NCBI GenBank assembly: GCA_034687125.1
Contig: JAQGBZ010000247.1
Location: 1-64,000, forward strand
Source of the DNA: Neelides folsomi
Taxonomy: Eukaryota > Arthropoda > Collembola > Neelipleona > Neelidae
Length of the DNA: 64,000 bases
Direction of reading: 5' to 3'
Positions 1-16,975 of this stretch are shown piece by piece. How positions within the stretch are numbered: position 1 is the first letter of the stretch; the number at the start of each line of letters is the position of its first letter. The position numbers and the translations under genes were made by a program. Below the pieces are notes generated by a model. It had not been told where the DNA came from and searched no databases. It saw only the letters and a program-made list of their open reading frames with translations.

Positions 1-2
1 TT

Positions 3-221
3 GCTGTCGGAATCTTAGGCGGAGTCTTAGGAGTAATTCTCGTCATGACACACCATATAACTGATGCTGTGAAGGTTAGTTGTGAAGCAAAATTAAAGGC
101 TAGGACAGAATTGAAAGTTGAATTTTTGAAGGCGACGACCGAAATAACAAAACAAATTTGTGCTGTTATTATTGAAATTTACCGTAATCCCCCAAATCAA
201 TATCCCCCAATTAACAATTAA
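3..221 (+). CDS. C-terminal exon of unknown membrane-associated protein (partial)
   Basis: An open frame enters from the left edge and ends at TAA 219-221, giving 72 residues. It begins with a hydrophobic stretch rich in Gly, Val, Ile and Leu (residues 1-15, AVGILGGVLGVILVM). A charged, probably helical tail with two cysteines follows, and then a Pro/Asn-rich end (NPPNQYPPINN). I do not recognise the family; a tail after a single membrane segment is the simplest reading. It lies on the strand opposite TMEM151, whose last exons must fall beyond the left edge, so the two genes probably overlap. The frame could in principle be chance, but 72 uninterrupted codons of balanced composition in this AT-rich DNA argue for coding. 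Confidence 0.5.
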   Translation, partial: AVGILGGVLGVILVMTHHITDAVKVSCEAKLKARTELKVEFLKATTEITKQICAVIIEIYRNPPNQYPPINN

Positions 222-898
222 ACTTATTGGCAGTGATTATGTACATTTATAGAATATCTTTGAATTAAATATCTCTGATAGAAGATCTAAACGAACAAAT
301 GGATAAATGTACCATTGGTTGAGCTTTTAGACATTTGAATTGAAGTTAATGGCCTTTTGATTAAATGGAATTATCTATGTATATAGTGATAAAAGGGAAG
401 TTGTTTATAATAATATTATTTCTTTATGTTGGAAGGATAGGCGGATTAAAATTTCGCTTTTTGTAATGGGAAATGAGAATTTAAGTGACTCTTTCCCAAA
501 CTCCGACCGTATTTGTCTCATTTCATCTTTAAAGGACTCGGTTGGGAAAGTTTGTCCTCTTTCAACTCCTGTCTTTGAACTTCTCTTTTCCTCTTTCCCT
601 ATTAGGCTTAAAAGCCTTTAAAACCTTCTCTTATATGTAAAACCCACTCGGTTTCATATTTCTTTCCCCTACTTACTTCTTAAACTAAATAAACATTTTA
701 TTTTAAGGAAAATGTATGACTTTTTGCTTAATATTACTTGAAATTTAATTTTATAATAATATGTTTGGTTAATTTGACTTTAAACCTTAATGGAAAATGG
801 TGAATAAAATTAATTAGAACTATTATATTATATATAGAAGAATTTAAATTTAATTAGAAGAATTAATTTAGAAGTTAAAAAAATTAAATTTTGCTTAC
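222..898. other. Non-coding stretch inside or after a TMEM151 intron
   Basis: No open frame or splice-consistent exon was found on either strand. It is AT-rich, with a pyrimidine-rich run around 490-660. The next TMEM151 exon, expected after the donor at 898, was looked for on the minus strand and not seen. Confidence 0.5.
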
Positions 899-5151
<4,253 letters not shown>

Positions 5152-6374
5152 GAGGTAAGTTCGGGTTCGACCGCGAACCATTTTGAACAATTTTGAATTA
5201 TGGCCGTTAATTAAAACTAATTGCGTGCTTTATAATTAACTAATTAAACACTTTTCCCCTTACACTGTTTTCATTTGGTATTGGTACATTCAGCATGGCT
5301 TGGCATTATTTATCCATAGAAACATTTATTTAACTAGGATAAGCCAAACTAATTATGTTCCACATACATTTATCAAAATGATCCTACATCATAAAGAGAA
5401 AGTTTATCTCAATAGAAAAAAAATTAATTTTTCATATAAAATCTTAAAAATTTCAATTTTTTTTAATTTTTAATTTAAAAATTGCAATTTATGGATGTTA
5501 AATATATTACATCAATTATGTTTGAATTTTTAGTTATTCAAGTGAGTTTTAGTTTTTATTATTATTTGTAGAATTATAACAAAGCTGGTAAAGTTTTAAA
5601 TTTTGATTAAAAAATTTGAACACGTTTTTTCCTATTTATTTTCTCCACTACTATTTGTTTAATTATTAGTTTAATTTGAAAACATTTTTGTGATGATTAA
5701 AAGAATTTTTCTTTTTCTATTTTGTTAAGTTGTGGAGTGAATTGGTCGTGTGCGTGCGTCCCGCACCGACAATGAGACTGAAAGTTCATCCACAACTTTC
5801 AGACCTTTTTCCCTCTTGGCCAATTCCCATCCATGCGCATCTTACAAAACCGTTCCTTTCTCCATACGAATACCATACACATACATAAATAAGTATACAT
5901 ATGGTACAACTTGAACTAACAAATCGCTTTCAACCACTAACTACAAATATTCTTATACATATTTTTTAGTACAATGACTTCAATGTGTATTTTATACAAC
6001 AATTTTTACTATAAATAATTAATTATGATTAACAATATGAATTTAAGCAGTATTAATAATTTATCAAGATTTAATTAAGCAGCATTATTAAATATTTAAT
6101 TAGATTTAATTGTGTTTGATTATGAGCTTAATTGTGCAAATAAATTAACTTTATAAATAAAATCCCAAAAAGGAACATTTACATGCTGGAAATAATTTGA
6201 TAAGATGAGAATTTTGTTGAAAAACAATATTTTAATAAAGGAGATGCCTAAGGGCTGAGTTAATTAATAAAACCATGTCCTGACTTGAATGGATAGGAAA
6301 AACACAATTTGGACTTTAATTTTACTTGTGTTTGTCAGGTTTGGGTTCTTCTTTTACTTGGGATTTTAATAGAG
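5152..6374. other. Intergenic, upstream of TMEM151
   Basis: No supported gene. Around 5730-5880 there is a less AT-rich stretch that could hold TMEM151 5'-untranslated or promoter sequence. Nothing else recognisable. Confidence 0.4.
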
Positions 6375-6712
6375 CTATTGTGAAGAGGGTTTACGTTGGT
6401 GCGGGTGGGGCGGCGGTTTTAAAACATTTTTCTGTGAAAAGGTTTTCCGCTGGTGCGAGTGGGACGGCGGTTTTAATTTAGAACTCCCGGGCTGTTCTTG
6501 TTGTTGTTCTTCGGTTCCCTCGGGACTTGCCCACCCATTTGGGGTCAACTTCACTTCGTCCGTTTGCTCATGGGTCTTTTTGTCATGGTCATGAGTCGAA
6601 ATTTCTCGAGCTCTTTCTCTTCCTCGTCTTCCAATCCCCCTGTGGACACGTGGCGGTTACGAATGTAAACTCGCTCAATCGGTTCTTCATATCCGTCGTC
6701 GAAATTTTCCAT
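6375..6712 (-). pseudogene. Frameshifted copy of a charged low-complexity protein gene (paralogue of 7271-7981)
   Basis: From ATG 6712 the frame starts MENFDDGYEEPIERVYIRNR, clearly homologous to the start of the neighbouring gene (MDTFDDGYVPPTERVYLRNR). It runs through an acidic EDEEEKELEKF stretch and, as written, stops at TGA 6553-6551 after 53 residues. Near 6600 the similarity moves to another frame (a -1/+2 shift). That frame carries a His/Asp/Lys-rich segment, then VKLTPNGWASPEG, a Gln-rich run, and two copies of a repeat of the form LKPP-H-HQRK--SQ, ending at TAG 6377-6375. The shift makes this copy look broken; a sequencing error or tiny unrecognised intron could also explain it. A plausible acceptor (TTTGTTTAG) lies upstream of the ATG. 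No function is known, and no signal peptide or membrane segment is visible. Confidence 0.55.
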
Positions 6713-7270
6713 TGGGTCTTTTTGGAGGAAACTTCCAGGTGGAATAAGGCGCTAACTAAACAAAGGAATAATTCAAAAAGGGTCAAATTAAAGCTCTATA
6801 GGTCAAATTGAAACAATTTTATTTATTTATTTAAATTAATTAATTAATTTTTTAATGTGAGTTTGTCATTTTATTTTTTAATTTGAATTTAGTAAATTAC
6901 CAAAAATATCTTCGACGACTTCTCCTCCAAGTCCGCATGTTTTCCAAAGTTTTCTCCCAGCCGCACAAAACTTTAAAAAAATTAATTTTTATAACAAATC
7001 GTTTATTTTGTTGTACCATTAGGAACATTTTGTTCATGATTAAATCATTAAAAGCCAATTAAATTACACAGTTCAAGTGAGTACATTTAAATTTTAATTC
7101 ATTAATATTGACATTTGCTAATCTTTGATTTGTTCTTTTTGATTACACCTTTGATTTTGAATGAAAATTCTTGTTTGGGCAGTTTTTAGATTTATTTTTT
7201 TAATAATAAGTAAAAATGACAACACTTGAATGGATTTGAAGATTGAACGATGTAACGACCAATTAAAAAC

Positions 7271-7981
7271 TCATTTGCTTCTTCGTTGATGTTGGTGTTT
7301 ATGTTCCTTCACATTTGCATCGCTCTCAACTGGTCTGGATTTCATTAAATGTGGCGGCTGTTTTCTATCGTCGGAATTTTTCTTTGGCTGTTCTTTGGGT
7401 AGCTCGGGGGCATTTTTTCCCTTTGATGCTGAAGCTCTCCATTTCTTTGAAAAAATAACGTTTTTAATAGTGCTGAAAAATCCTTTATCGCTCACATTTG
7501 GCGATGCGCTCGAGTCCTTTGACGTTTTCGCCTTTTACTTCGGAACTTGAAGTTGATCTTTCGATTGTTTTATCACGTGTGGCGGTTTGGGCCAAGGTTT
7601 GGCGGGCGGCTTAACCGGAGCCAGGGCAGGAGCGGGTTTTTGAACTGGCTGAGGTTTCGGTTTGAGTTTTGGCACTCGATTCGAAGGGCCGGGTTTATCA
7701 TCGTCGTAATCGTCATCATCATTGTTCAATGGGAACCAACCTGAACCGGTCGGAACTTGATCTCGTGGATCCATTTTGAACCTTTGCTTCAACGTTACCG
7801 GTTTGTCCTGTTTGTCCTCTTTGTGCTTGTGGTGATGACGATGGCGATGTTTATGTCGTTGGCGAACTTCTTCGTCGTCGTCGGAAGAAGAGGAATCGTC
7901 ACCGTCCTCGGTTGATTTATGCCGATTCCGTAAATAAACTCGCTCTGTTGGTGGGACGTAGCCATCGTCGAAGGTATCCAT
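7271..7981 (-). pseudogene. Charged, Pro/His/Lys-rich protein gene interrupted by one in-frame TAA
   Basis: ATG 7981 opens a frame of 148 residues: a MDTFDDGYVPPTERVYLRNR head, an Asp/Ser-rich acid block, a HKHRHRHHHKHK basic block, then Pro/Lys repeats, ending at TAA 7537-7535. The same frame continues past that stop without interruption for 87 more codons of similar charged composition (SASPNVSDKGFFSTIKNV, then Lys/Pro/Gln-rich, ending KEHKHQHQRRSK) to TGA 7273-7271. So one stop divides a 236-codon frame. It could be a disabled gene, a readthrough stop, or an assembly error. No splice pair of reasonable length removes the stop. An acceptor-like GTTAATCAG precedes the ATG. It is a tandem paralogue of 6375-6712. 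It may encode a disordered protein; the function is unknown. Confidence 0.5.
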
Positions 7982-8024
7982 ATTTAATTAAATGATCCTG
8001 ATTAACATAATGTTGGTCCATTGT

Positions 8025-8041
8025 GGGGGGCTGAGCCCCCC
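8025..8041. repeat. G6/C6 hairpin
   Basis: GGGGGGCTGAGCCCCCC forms a 7-bp GC stem with a three-base loop in otherwise AT-rich DNA. Related GGGC stems occur at 17907-17918 and 46842-46857. Confidence 0.6.
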
Positions 8042-9755
8042 GACTAAATTATTTAAAAAATAATTTTGGAGGATGAATGAACAATTAAAAAATTTACAAA
8101 ATAAATCATGGCTTTATTTTTAATCTCAATATACATAACTACAAATATTGATCATCCAACACAATTAGAAAACCTCAGTCCAACCTCAGAACAAGTTTCT
8201 TTAATGATAATTAAACTAAATACAATTAATAATTAACTTAATCACAATTAAAGTATTTTTAAACGGAGTATTTTCAAAAATTACGAATTTTTAATATTTA
8301 AATTGCATACTTTAAATATTTTAATTTCATATTCAAATTAATATTTTTGTCCTACTTTAAATAGTTATGTTAATTTAAACATAATTAACCTCATTTTAAT
8401 ATTAAATTAAGGTTATTGATTATGGTTTTAATATAAAAGCGTAAAACGCGGAAAGATGAATTGATTAGGTTGAGAATGAATCGGAAAAGAAAACAATGGC
8501 GTGAGGGAATTTTCATTATTTTATTCATGAGATAAAATGAAAAATAAATGTTTTCTCCTTCAGCATTCCCAATCTCATCATCTTTCTTTTATAACCAGAG
8601 GAGAAACAAAGAATTTCTTTTTCGAAACTCCGCCACCTGCTTCACTTTTACGACCCATCTTCTACAAAATGGTCAAATGAGACAAATTTCATAATGCTCT
8701 TTCCATTTTGACATCTTTTCTCTTTCAATTTTAGCAAATTTTTCATTTTTGCAATTTTTCATTTTCACAAATTCATTTTTCCCAAATTCTTCATTTTCGC
8801 AAATTCTTCAATTTAAGCAATCTTTCAATTTCAACACTTTTTCAATTAAACCGAACTTCACTTCCAGGTTGAATTTTTTTGGACAGTTCAATTTAAGTTA
8901 AATTATTTAACCCCATTTTAACCAAATTCTAAAATCCTGAAACTTTCCATTTTAAAACCTTTCAATCTCATGACGTTCCACTAAAAAATTTATTATTTCC
9001 TCTGCGTCCTGATTTTTCTCCAAATGTGGAAAAAAGAACCAAAAAATTTAAAAATTGATGAGTGTAGAAGTAAAGGAGGAAAAGGGTTTTGTGGTCTTAA
9101 AACAAATGTTGATTTAACATTAAAAGAAATTGGTCAACTAGAAATCATTCCATTTGGTTTCTCTTCATTATCCATTTTGTCTTTTATTCCGCTTTGCGGG
9201 CGAGAGGAAAATCTTCATGATTTCTTAATCCACTTTTTGAGTTCTCTCTCGCTATTTGTGCATTTGGAATGGGAAGATTAAAAATGGATGTTGCCCGGAA
9301 TTTCCTTCCTTCAAACTCCGTTAAAAAAGGGAACTAATCAAGGGAAGGATTATGTTGGGAGGAAATTCAATTTAAACCGTTCCAAAACCTTCAAATCCAA
9401 TTTCCTTCTTCTTTCTCTCCTTTTATAAAATCCAACTCAGGTTGAACTAAATCTTTAAGTTCATTTTATTAAGTTAGCATTCATTCACGCTCTACCATAT
9501 AATACTCATACCATACCATATACATTAGTATTCATACCAGACCTATACTTATAAATGTATACTAGACCTATGAACTCAAAAGATAAAAATATAGTAAAAT
9601 TATATCTTGCGTAATGTAATCTATAACCTGCGATTATCTTAGGCTAGATTAGGTCAGATAAAAAATAATCGCCTTAAATAGTGTCATATAAATTTTATTA
9701 TTACAAATGCATCATTACTTAGATTATTAGATCCTTACTATTTATTGTATTACTG

Positions 9756-9830
9756 TACAGGGTGCGTCAAAAGTTGCTTTTTTAAATAGACAGTCACACA
9801 AAAAGAAAGCTATTTTTGACCCACCCTGTA
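9756..9830. mobile_element. 75-bp mariner-type MITE
   Basis: The left end TACAGGGTGCGTCAAAAG and the inverted right end (read in reverse, TACAGGGTGGGTCAAAAA) are near-perfect terminal inverted repeats of about 28 bp around a short core. The ACAGGGTG-GTCAAAA ends and flanking TA dinucleotides are typical of Tc1/mariner-mobilised non-autonomous elements. No coding capacity. Confidence 0.8.
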
Positions 9831-12800
9831 TAAGAATGTGTGAAAGTTTAAATGAGTTCGATTACATACTTAATGTTATGTATTATATGATATGAGATGT
9901 AAATTGTGATTTGTAACAAACATTTTGTCCCCTTTGGGGATTTGGGCTGAAGCGGATGAAAAATGATATGATTTTGGTAGTTTGTGGGAATATGAGGAGA
10001 TTTTGGAATTTATTAGGAAAAGGGGCAGGAGGATTTTGGTTGTCGACGGAAAGCACGCAATGCAGTGGTGGTAAAGACGAGAAATCTGTTCCTTCATGAT
10101 CATCGATGGGGAATATCGGACTGGGCATTTCCCAAGCGTGTATTTCACTACTTGATCTCATCCACAAACTCAAATGATCTTCACCTCCTTTCCAAACTTC
10201 ACGTGTCTTGTCATCTTTCCCTGCTTTTCGCACGCTACGATTTTTCAATTTGCCAAATGGAATTTTTTACATTTTTCCAATTTAACTTTTTACATTATTA
10301 CTTTAATAAAAAAATTCGTATATTATACAAAAAATGCAAAAAATGTAGAATTCGTAAGTCTATGCTTAACTTTATAATATAAAATTATTTATTGCTGATT
10401 TTTTAAATTATTGAAATTTTATTAATTATGTTTTACTAAAAAAATCATATTATGGTACAAAATACTTTATGTATGATAAATTGTAATATATATTGAATTT
10501 TTTAAAATAATAAAACTTGAGATTTATTAAAGTATTGATATTGGTTTTTTAATAAAAGGAAATTAATTTTCCCGCCATTCACCTTAAAAATGAATAATGG
10601 GAAAGACAAAGAGGGGAAAACTTTTTCTAAGCATCTGAATTCTTCGTATGACGATGAAAACATATGGGGAGAAGAATGTGATTTAAATTTCCTGGAATTT
10701 TAATACCCGAGAAGTGTGGGACTTTTTCCTATTAAGATTCCCTCATAGCTAGAAGGCATATAAAGACAAGGAAGATTTGCGGGGTTTTCTGGTCGCAGGG
10801 AAAGGAGCGGAATGAAAGGAATCAAGTTTGATGTTTTGGGTGAAATTTGAAATTTGAAATTTAAATCTTTCCCGACCCACTTCTTAAACTCCAAATTAAT
10901 TATACAGAAAAGGAAGCCACCACCAGGAAAATTCCACCTGTTTAAATTCCAATTCTCCTTTTACAATCTAAACAAATGTCAGAAGTCAGATATTATAATT
11001 ACAATGTGAAAATTACAAACCCTCGTTTTACATAAATATTTTAAATATTTCAAACTATTCAACTTCGTTTAGAACTTCATTAAAATTCATTTAAAATTCA
11101 TAAACTTCCTTTAAAAAATACATTTTAAATTCAAAACTTCATTTAAACTTCATTTAAAGCTTCATTTAAACTTCACTTCGAAATCATCTCAATCTTAAAA
11201 ATTAAAGATAAATCCAAGAACGTTTAAATTTTTAATTATCCCGCATATTTATGGCATGTTTTATTTTGGTGGACTTGGCGGCATTTATGCTTTGATCATA
11301 TCAAGCATTTATTTCTTGGGGCCAAAAAGTTTTGGTAAAGCCAATTGGAATAAAGTTTTGTGTGAGATAAATATAGGGCGGTTGTGTGTTAATCTTAATA
11401 GATTTAAGGGATCACCCGACTTGAGGATTTTCCTTCTCTTGGGAGATCGAGGCGGAAATTGAAAGAAAGTCCTTTTTCTTTCCATCCCCATAAATTTTCA
11501 TCTCTGGGGATTTTCATTTCATTTTCTCTTCCAACATTCACAGAAACGACGTTTCGATCATTCTTAACATTCCCAAAGACATTTACATCCACTTTTGGAT
11601 ACACAGATCTAAAGGGGCTTTTATAACTTATAAGCTAGTATAGAACTTGTATTAGAACTTCTTATATTATAACTTATAACTTATCTCCTTGTATTAAATA
11701 TATATGCAGATTCTTTAGAAAATATACATACTGTAAAGAAAGATAAGTATTAAGACAAAGTATTTAAGATATCCATATAAGTATAAAATACATTATGTTA
11801 TATGTTATAAATACTGAATACATAGTAGATTGAATATATGTATATATTTAGTATACCATATCTCTATATCTGTATAAATATAAAGGAATGGAGAGAAATA
11901 GAGAAAATAAGAATAAAACATAAGGTTATTTACATGCGGATTTTATCACTCACTTGACATTTACACAGACAAACTAGCTCAGGTACAAATAAGGTTGTAT
12001 CAAATACAGTTCGGTTATACATACTGATGTATACAGGTAAGTACATATATGAATAGTATTTGCTAATGCTAAATAAAATACATAATAAATACGTTCGTGC
12101 ATCAGTAAACTTTACATAGATATTTAGGTACATGATGGTTTGGATTTTAATCAATATAAATAATTGTAAGTTACCATTTGTATAAGAATAAACTCTTATT
12201 AGCTCAGATGATGGGGATTCAACATTATACACCATACTTACATATTTACTACATACAGATCTCTTTGCATTTAACTATATTTAATCTTGTTACTTCCAGT
12301 TTTCCAGTATCTGTGAATTGTATTGAAAGTAGTAGCAAACATGTGAAAGTGTGGGAATGAATTTTAAAGGGTTCATCAAATTAGAAGATTTCTCGGGGCT
12401 TCCAACAAATCATAATGAATATGTTTTGTGTGAATGTTCCAATTGGTGAATAGGTTCATTAGGTTAAGGACCTTGGGCTAAAACCTCCATTCCGCCCTAT
12501 ACAGTCCTATACAGTTTATGTAAGGGTTCGGATAATATTATACAAATTTAAATTTTATTCTCCTAATAAAATTCTCATGTTTTATTCCGTTCATTCACAC
12601 TTGGCTTACTTTATCTGTACATGAGATATTTACTAAAACATTCCTTTTCAATACCAATATAGATTATATAAAAAAAGATAGAGAGAGATATTTAATAAAA
12701 ATCAAAGTCCATAAAATATTTAATACACCGTATAATCCATTTAATTTTTATGAAACTTTTAAATAAATGATTAATTTAGTAGAACGAATTTTTTCACTAG

Positions 12801-13449
12801 TAGTTAAAGTTAAACAATCGGGTTAATTAAATATGGAATAAATTGTTTTTTTAATAAACATTTATTTACACAATTTGGTCATTATTTTTTTAATTAGGCA
12901 AAAACGGGAATTGAAATAAGGAGTCTTTGATGGAATTTCTTGAATGTAATATCAACAAACTCGTTCTTTCACTCTTTCACTCTCTCCATTAATTGAAATT
13001 GAAATGGGAAGACGGAAATGTATTAAATTGGACAGGAATTCACCAATTCACCGTTTCATTCTCCAACGACGAAGAATGTTCTCATAATGACTTTGTTATT
13101 CTCTCACCATTTTCGATCCATCTTTTATCAACCGACACTTTCGACACGATTCAAAGGCAGTCACCATCAAAAGCAAACTATAAATGGACAATGGAGCAAA
13201 TTATAAATCGAGAATCTGCAATTTATTATGTAGAAATTATAAGCTACGTGATTCCCATTCAAAGTAATAAAACAAACCATGTGTGATTTTCAAAATAAAA
13301 CCTATTTTGTATTTATTCAGTCACTTTCAATTTTACATTTAGTTTATTGAGATTTTGCATATTTTAATGGATTTTGGAAACAAATGTTGGCAGGATTTAG
13401 TTAATTAAATTATTTATTTATTCCAATTAAAGTTAATTAACTAATTAAT

Positions 13450-15384
13450 TCAATTAAGAGTAAAGAGCGTCTTGAAGTCTTCAATGTTCTTCATGTAAGT
13501 TTGAACAAGGGCGTTGAAAGATGTTCGTTTGGGAAACGTCGCACTGAGCCAGGTCAAAAAGTCTGAAAACGTTTCAGGTTCGGCGCTCATGAAAAAGTCA
13601 AAAGTTAAAATTAATGAGAGGTCATATGAAGCTATTTCCCGCGACGTGAAGTTTCCATCTTGGTTGCTTAACAATGTTGGTGATTCGATTCCCAATTTGC
13701 CTTCAGGAGTTCCTTTGGTCCATTTGAGCCGATTGTTGACGGTAACTTGAAATTCATCCAATTTCCAATTGAATCCCATCCATACAAAATAAGGATAAGC
13801 TAAAACCAGCCCTTTGAGACTCTGCGACGCTCCACATTCAAAATGGACTTTGAGATCTTCAAGTGATGGCGCCAATGTTCGAATGAATTTTTCAAATATT
13901 TCAAATTTCTCGACTGAATCCCAACCGATGTTGATCGAATTAAAGAAAACTTTCTTTAATTTTTTCCAAGGATTCAAACCTTCAGAACTTAAAGTCACAG
14001 TTGAAGTTGTCAAATTCTCAATCAAAGGACTTCCTTCACCCAATTTATTAAATACTGCGACAGCATGGTATGGCGGGAATTGGATCATGAGCTTCAGGGT
14101 TTTCAAATTTTCAAAATGTGATGGCATCATTGTGGTGAAAATCCATCGAAATTCCACATCAGTTGGAGCGATTTTATCAAAATTTGGAGTTTTGATCGAA
14201 GTGTGGGAAAAATTCTCAATGGTTTTTGCTACCGGGAGCAAAGAATTGATCAAATTAAGCCGATTCTTATGAAAATCAAAATCCAACTCCGCATCGGTGA
14301 ATGACAAATGTTTGATACTCATTGACTCAAATGTCGCAGGATCTAGCCCATTAACACCATTGGGACTTTCGAATAAATTCTCCTTATTTGTGGAAATGCT
14401 CAAATAATCGATTTTCAAATTGAACTTCGCAATCGCCATTAAAATCTGAACCAAGGTGGATTCGGCGGGAAATTTATCCTCAAAGTTTAATTTGATCTTG
14501 TTGAGATTCGGACTAATGCGCATGATTTCCTCCGAAAGGTAGTAAAGCGGTTCTTTTGAAATTTGAACAACTTTCTCTTCGAATGTCAAATAGAGAGATT
14601 TGAGCGATGGGAGATGAGTCAAATTGAACTTTGCCATTCGATCCTCGTCAGTATGGAAAATCCAATTGTGTTGGATATTTTGATATTTGAATTCCTTCAG
14701 AACGAGAATGACCAAATTGGGAAATTGCTCAAATAAAATTTTGTCCAATAAAAACTTTTCAATCTGAGCTTGTGACAAAGCGTGTGGCTTCAAACTTCCA
14801 AATAAATAATCCTTCAGATATGTCCAATTAAAATATGAGTAAAATTCTTCAAGATTTGGTTCAAATGACGACAAATCGAGGAGTTTGGTGGTTCGGCCAA
14901 CGAGAAAAACAAAATCCAAATAATAATCATCATTTGAGTTGAGTTCTTCTGTGAAATCGAATTTGAAAGAATCCGCTTCGAGTTTTGGGTCTTTGAACGT
15001 TTCGTTGAACATTTGGACTTCTGTCGGGGATTTGAATTTGATGATTTGTTTAATGGAATATTTTTTGACTTCGATTGACCCTTGCTTCCATTTTTCATAA
15101 ATGGCCCGTAAGTTCAAAAGGTCTTCCGTCTCTTCAGGATTCAATACCTCATTTTGAATTATCTGAACAAAACCGCCATCATTAATGTTAACCGATATTA
15201 ACGAAATTAAACATAAATAATTTAATTAACATATCCGATGCAATTGATCTCTTTGATGTGAATAATTTAATAATTAATTATGGGACTAATGTGAATCATA
15301 TTTTTATAATACCGTTTTTGTTTCACTTGATTTGACTTCATTAAAAGGCATTTCATTTTGATTTTGGCCTTCTTTAATTGACAT
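13450..15384 (-). CDS. Uncharacterised leucine-rich-repeat-like protein, 594 aa
   Basis: Exon 1 (15384-15313) starts MSIKEGQNQNEM and ends at a GTATTA donor. Exon 2 (15162-13450) begins after TTTTGTTCAG, is phase 0, and runs 570 codons to the stop. The protein has irregular repeats of about 25-30 residues of the form L-x-x-L-x-L-x-F (for example FPNLVILVLKEF, LPSLKSLYLTF, LENLKTLKLMI-type segments), as in the LRR half of arthropod F-box/LRR proteins. The N-terminus is charged, and I see no convincing F-box (no LPxE/D…IF motif). No signal peptide or membrane segment, so probably intracellular, perhaps a substrate adaptor. The coding frame is secure; the function is not. Confidence 0.8.
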
Positions 15385-16975
15385 CTTCACTTTTAAATTT
15401 AGTTTAATCTTTATTAACGATAATTTTTATATTTAAAATTTTAATTTATCAATGTAATTATTTTAGTAGTTTTTAAATTTTTAATCAATGTTATGGATTT
15501 TTATCAAATTTTCACATCTATAGGTTACGAGCTTTTGCGCCTTTTAAATTGATTAATGGATTTTGCGGGCTTTTATCTCTTATTACAGGATTTAGCCAAG
15601 TGTGCGAAATTTCTTGTATACTTAAACAAATTTTAAGCTCGAAGGACCGATGAAACTTGACAGTGAAGGAAATGATGCGAAATGGAGATAAATCTACCCT
15701 TTCGTTGTGGAACGTCGGATCAACTTCTCTCCGATCTGAATGTTTAAATTAGTGGAAAGTGGAAGGTTGATAAATTTAATCCAATGAGGCAATTAATCTG
15801 ATCGATACACATCTTTGTCCTTCTAACCAAGTTAAATCTCAATTCTCCGACCCTTGTTGTTCATCCATTCCCATTACTTCCAATGTTCCAACTTGCTCAT
15901 TTATTCTTCTATTCTCCAGAGATCGCCAATGGGGCTCATCATCATATAAATGGCAATGAATTTTAAGTGTTATGAGTTCAAAGCTTTCTCATTTGAATAC
16001 ACATACTTATTATACTCTACATACACCTACGTATATATCTGTACAGTGTATCTGTATATCTCTTTGTTATAAATATATGTATCTGTACATGACAGTATAT
16101 TATACAAATTACCAGTAGCTTCTAAACTTAACATTTATTTAAAGTTCAATACATATTAGGTGTATCTTATCCTATTTATGATTATCTATACTGTATTTGT
16201 ACTATACTCTAGACTATAGGCTTACTTGTACTATACGTGTATTATTGGCAATCTCTAACCGCTAATAAACAGTATAGGAAATTCGTAAAGGAAAAGATCG
16301 TATCACATCATTATCCTTTCGGTCCATAGAGATCCATAATATATAACAATCTAACTTTAGATAACTGTCTAAATGACCCTTAATGTAACGCTTAGGAATA
16401 TTACATTTAGAGATAAAAACCACACTTTGAACAATACAATTTCGCTATTACAATTTACAATACTCTTTAGCTTTGGACTATCTACCAGGTATACAATAAT
16501 TACCGTCATAGCTTTTTTATAAAAAAAGGTATAATATGTACATAGGTATACATACTACATATATACAGTGCTTCAATATAATGTAAAAGCTTCTGTAATA
16601 ACAATTGAAAATTATAGTAAAGATTCAGTATAGGAAAAAGGTAACACGAAGGATTTGAATCTAATAAGCAAAAGGCAATAAGATAAAGTTATAGTTAAGC
16701 TATAGTTAAGTTATACAACAGTTTTACAAAGCCAATTACATTTAAAGGTAATAAGATCTTGTTAAGGTAGAACTAAATTGTTCCTTGTTATGTTCATGAG
16801 CTTAAAGAAAGAAAAAGAAATGTTCGACTTCATCATAACAGTTTGGGAACAATTTTAGTGAAAGGAGTTTCTCATATTGAGATGGTTAAAGATGATTTCT
16901 TATTCAATTATGTTATAAAAGTAGAATAAAACACATTTGTTCCTATCCATAAATCAAAATGATCGAAGGGAGAAA
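15385..16975. other. Intergenic, between divergent genes
   Basis: Lies between the LRR-like gene (minus) and the xylosyltransferase gene (plus), so it probably carries both promoters. TA-rich tracts with many TATATA/GTATAC runs occur at about 16000-16600. No coding signal. Confidence 0.45.

Larger units (their letters stand above)
7982..13449. other. 5.5-kb intergenic region
   Basis: No splice-consistent or family-recognisable coding region was found. Short open frames (for example 9024-9281 plus, 9883-10248 minus, 12993-13286 plus) have biased composition, no homology I recognise and no supporting splice pattern, so I do not call them. The stretch holds the hairpin at 8025-8041, a MITE at 9756-9830 and long TA-rich tracts around 11640-12300. 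Confidence 0.5.

Noticed and set aside
10065-10382. Overlapping frames on both strands around 9.9-10.4 kb
   Set aside because: Mutually overlapping, biased composition, no splice sites or recognisable motifs.
12993-13286. 97-codon plus-strand frame
   Set aside because: Composition is plausible, but there is no homology, no splice partner and no promoter or start context that separates it from chance.
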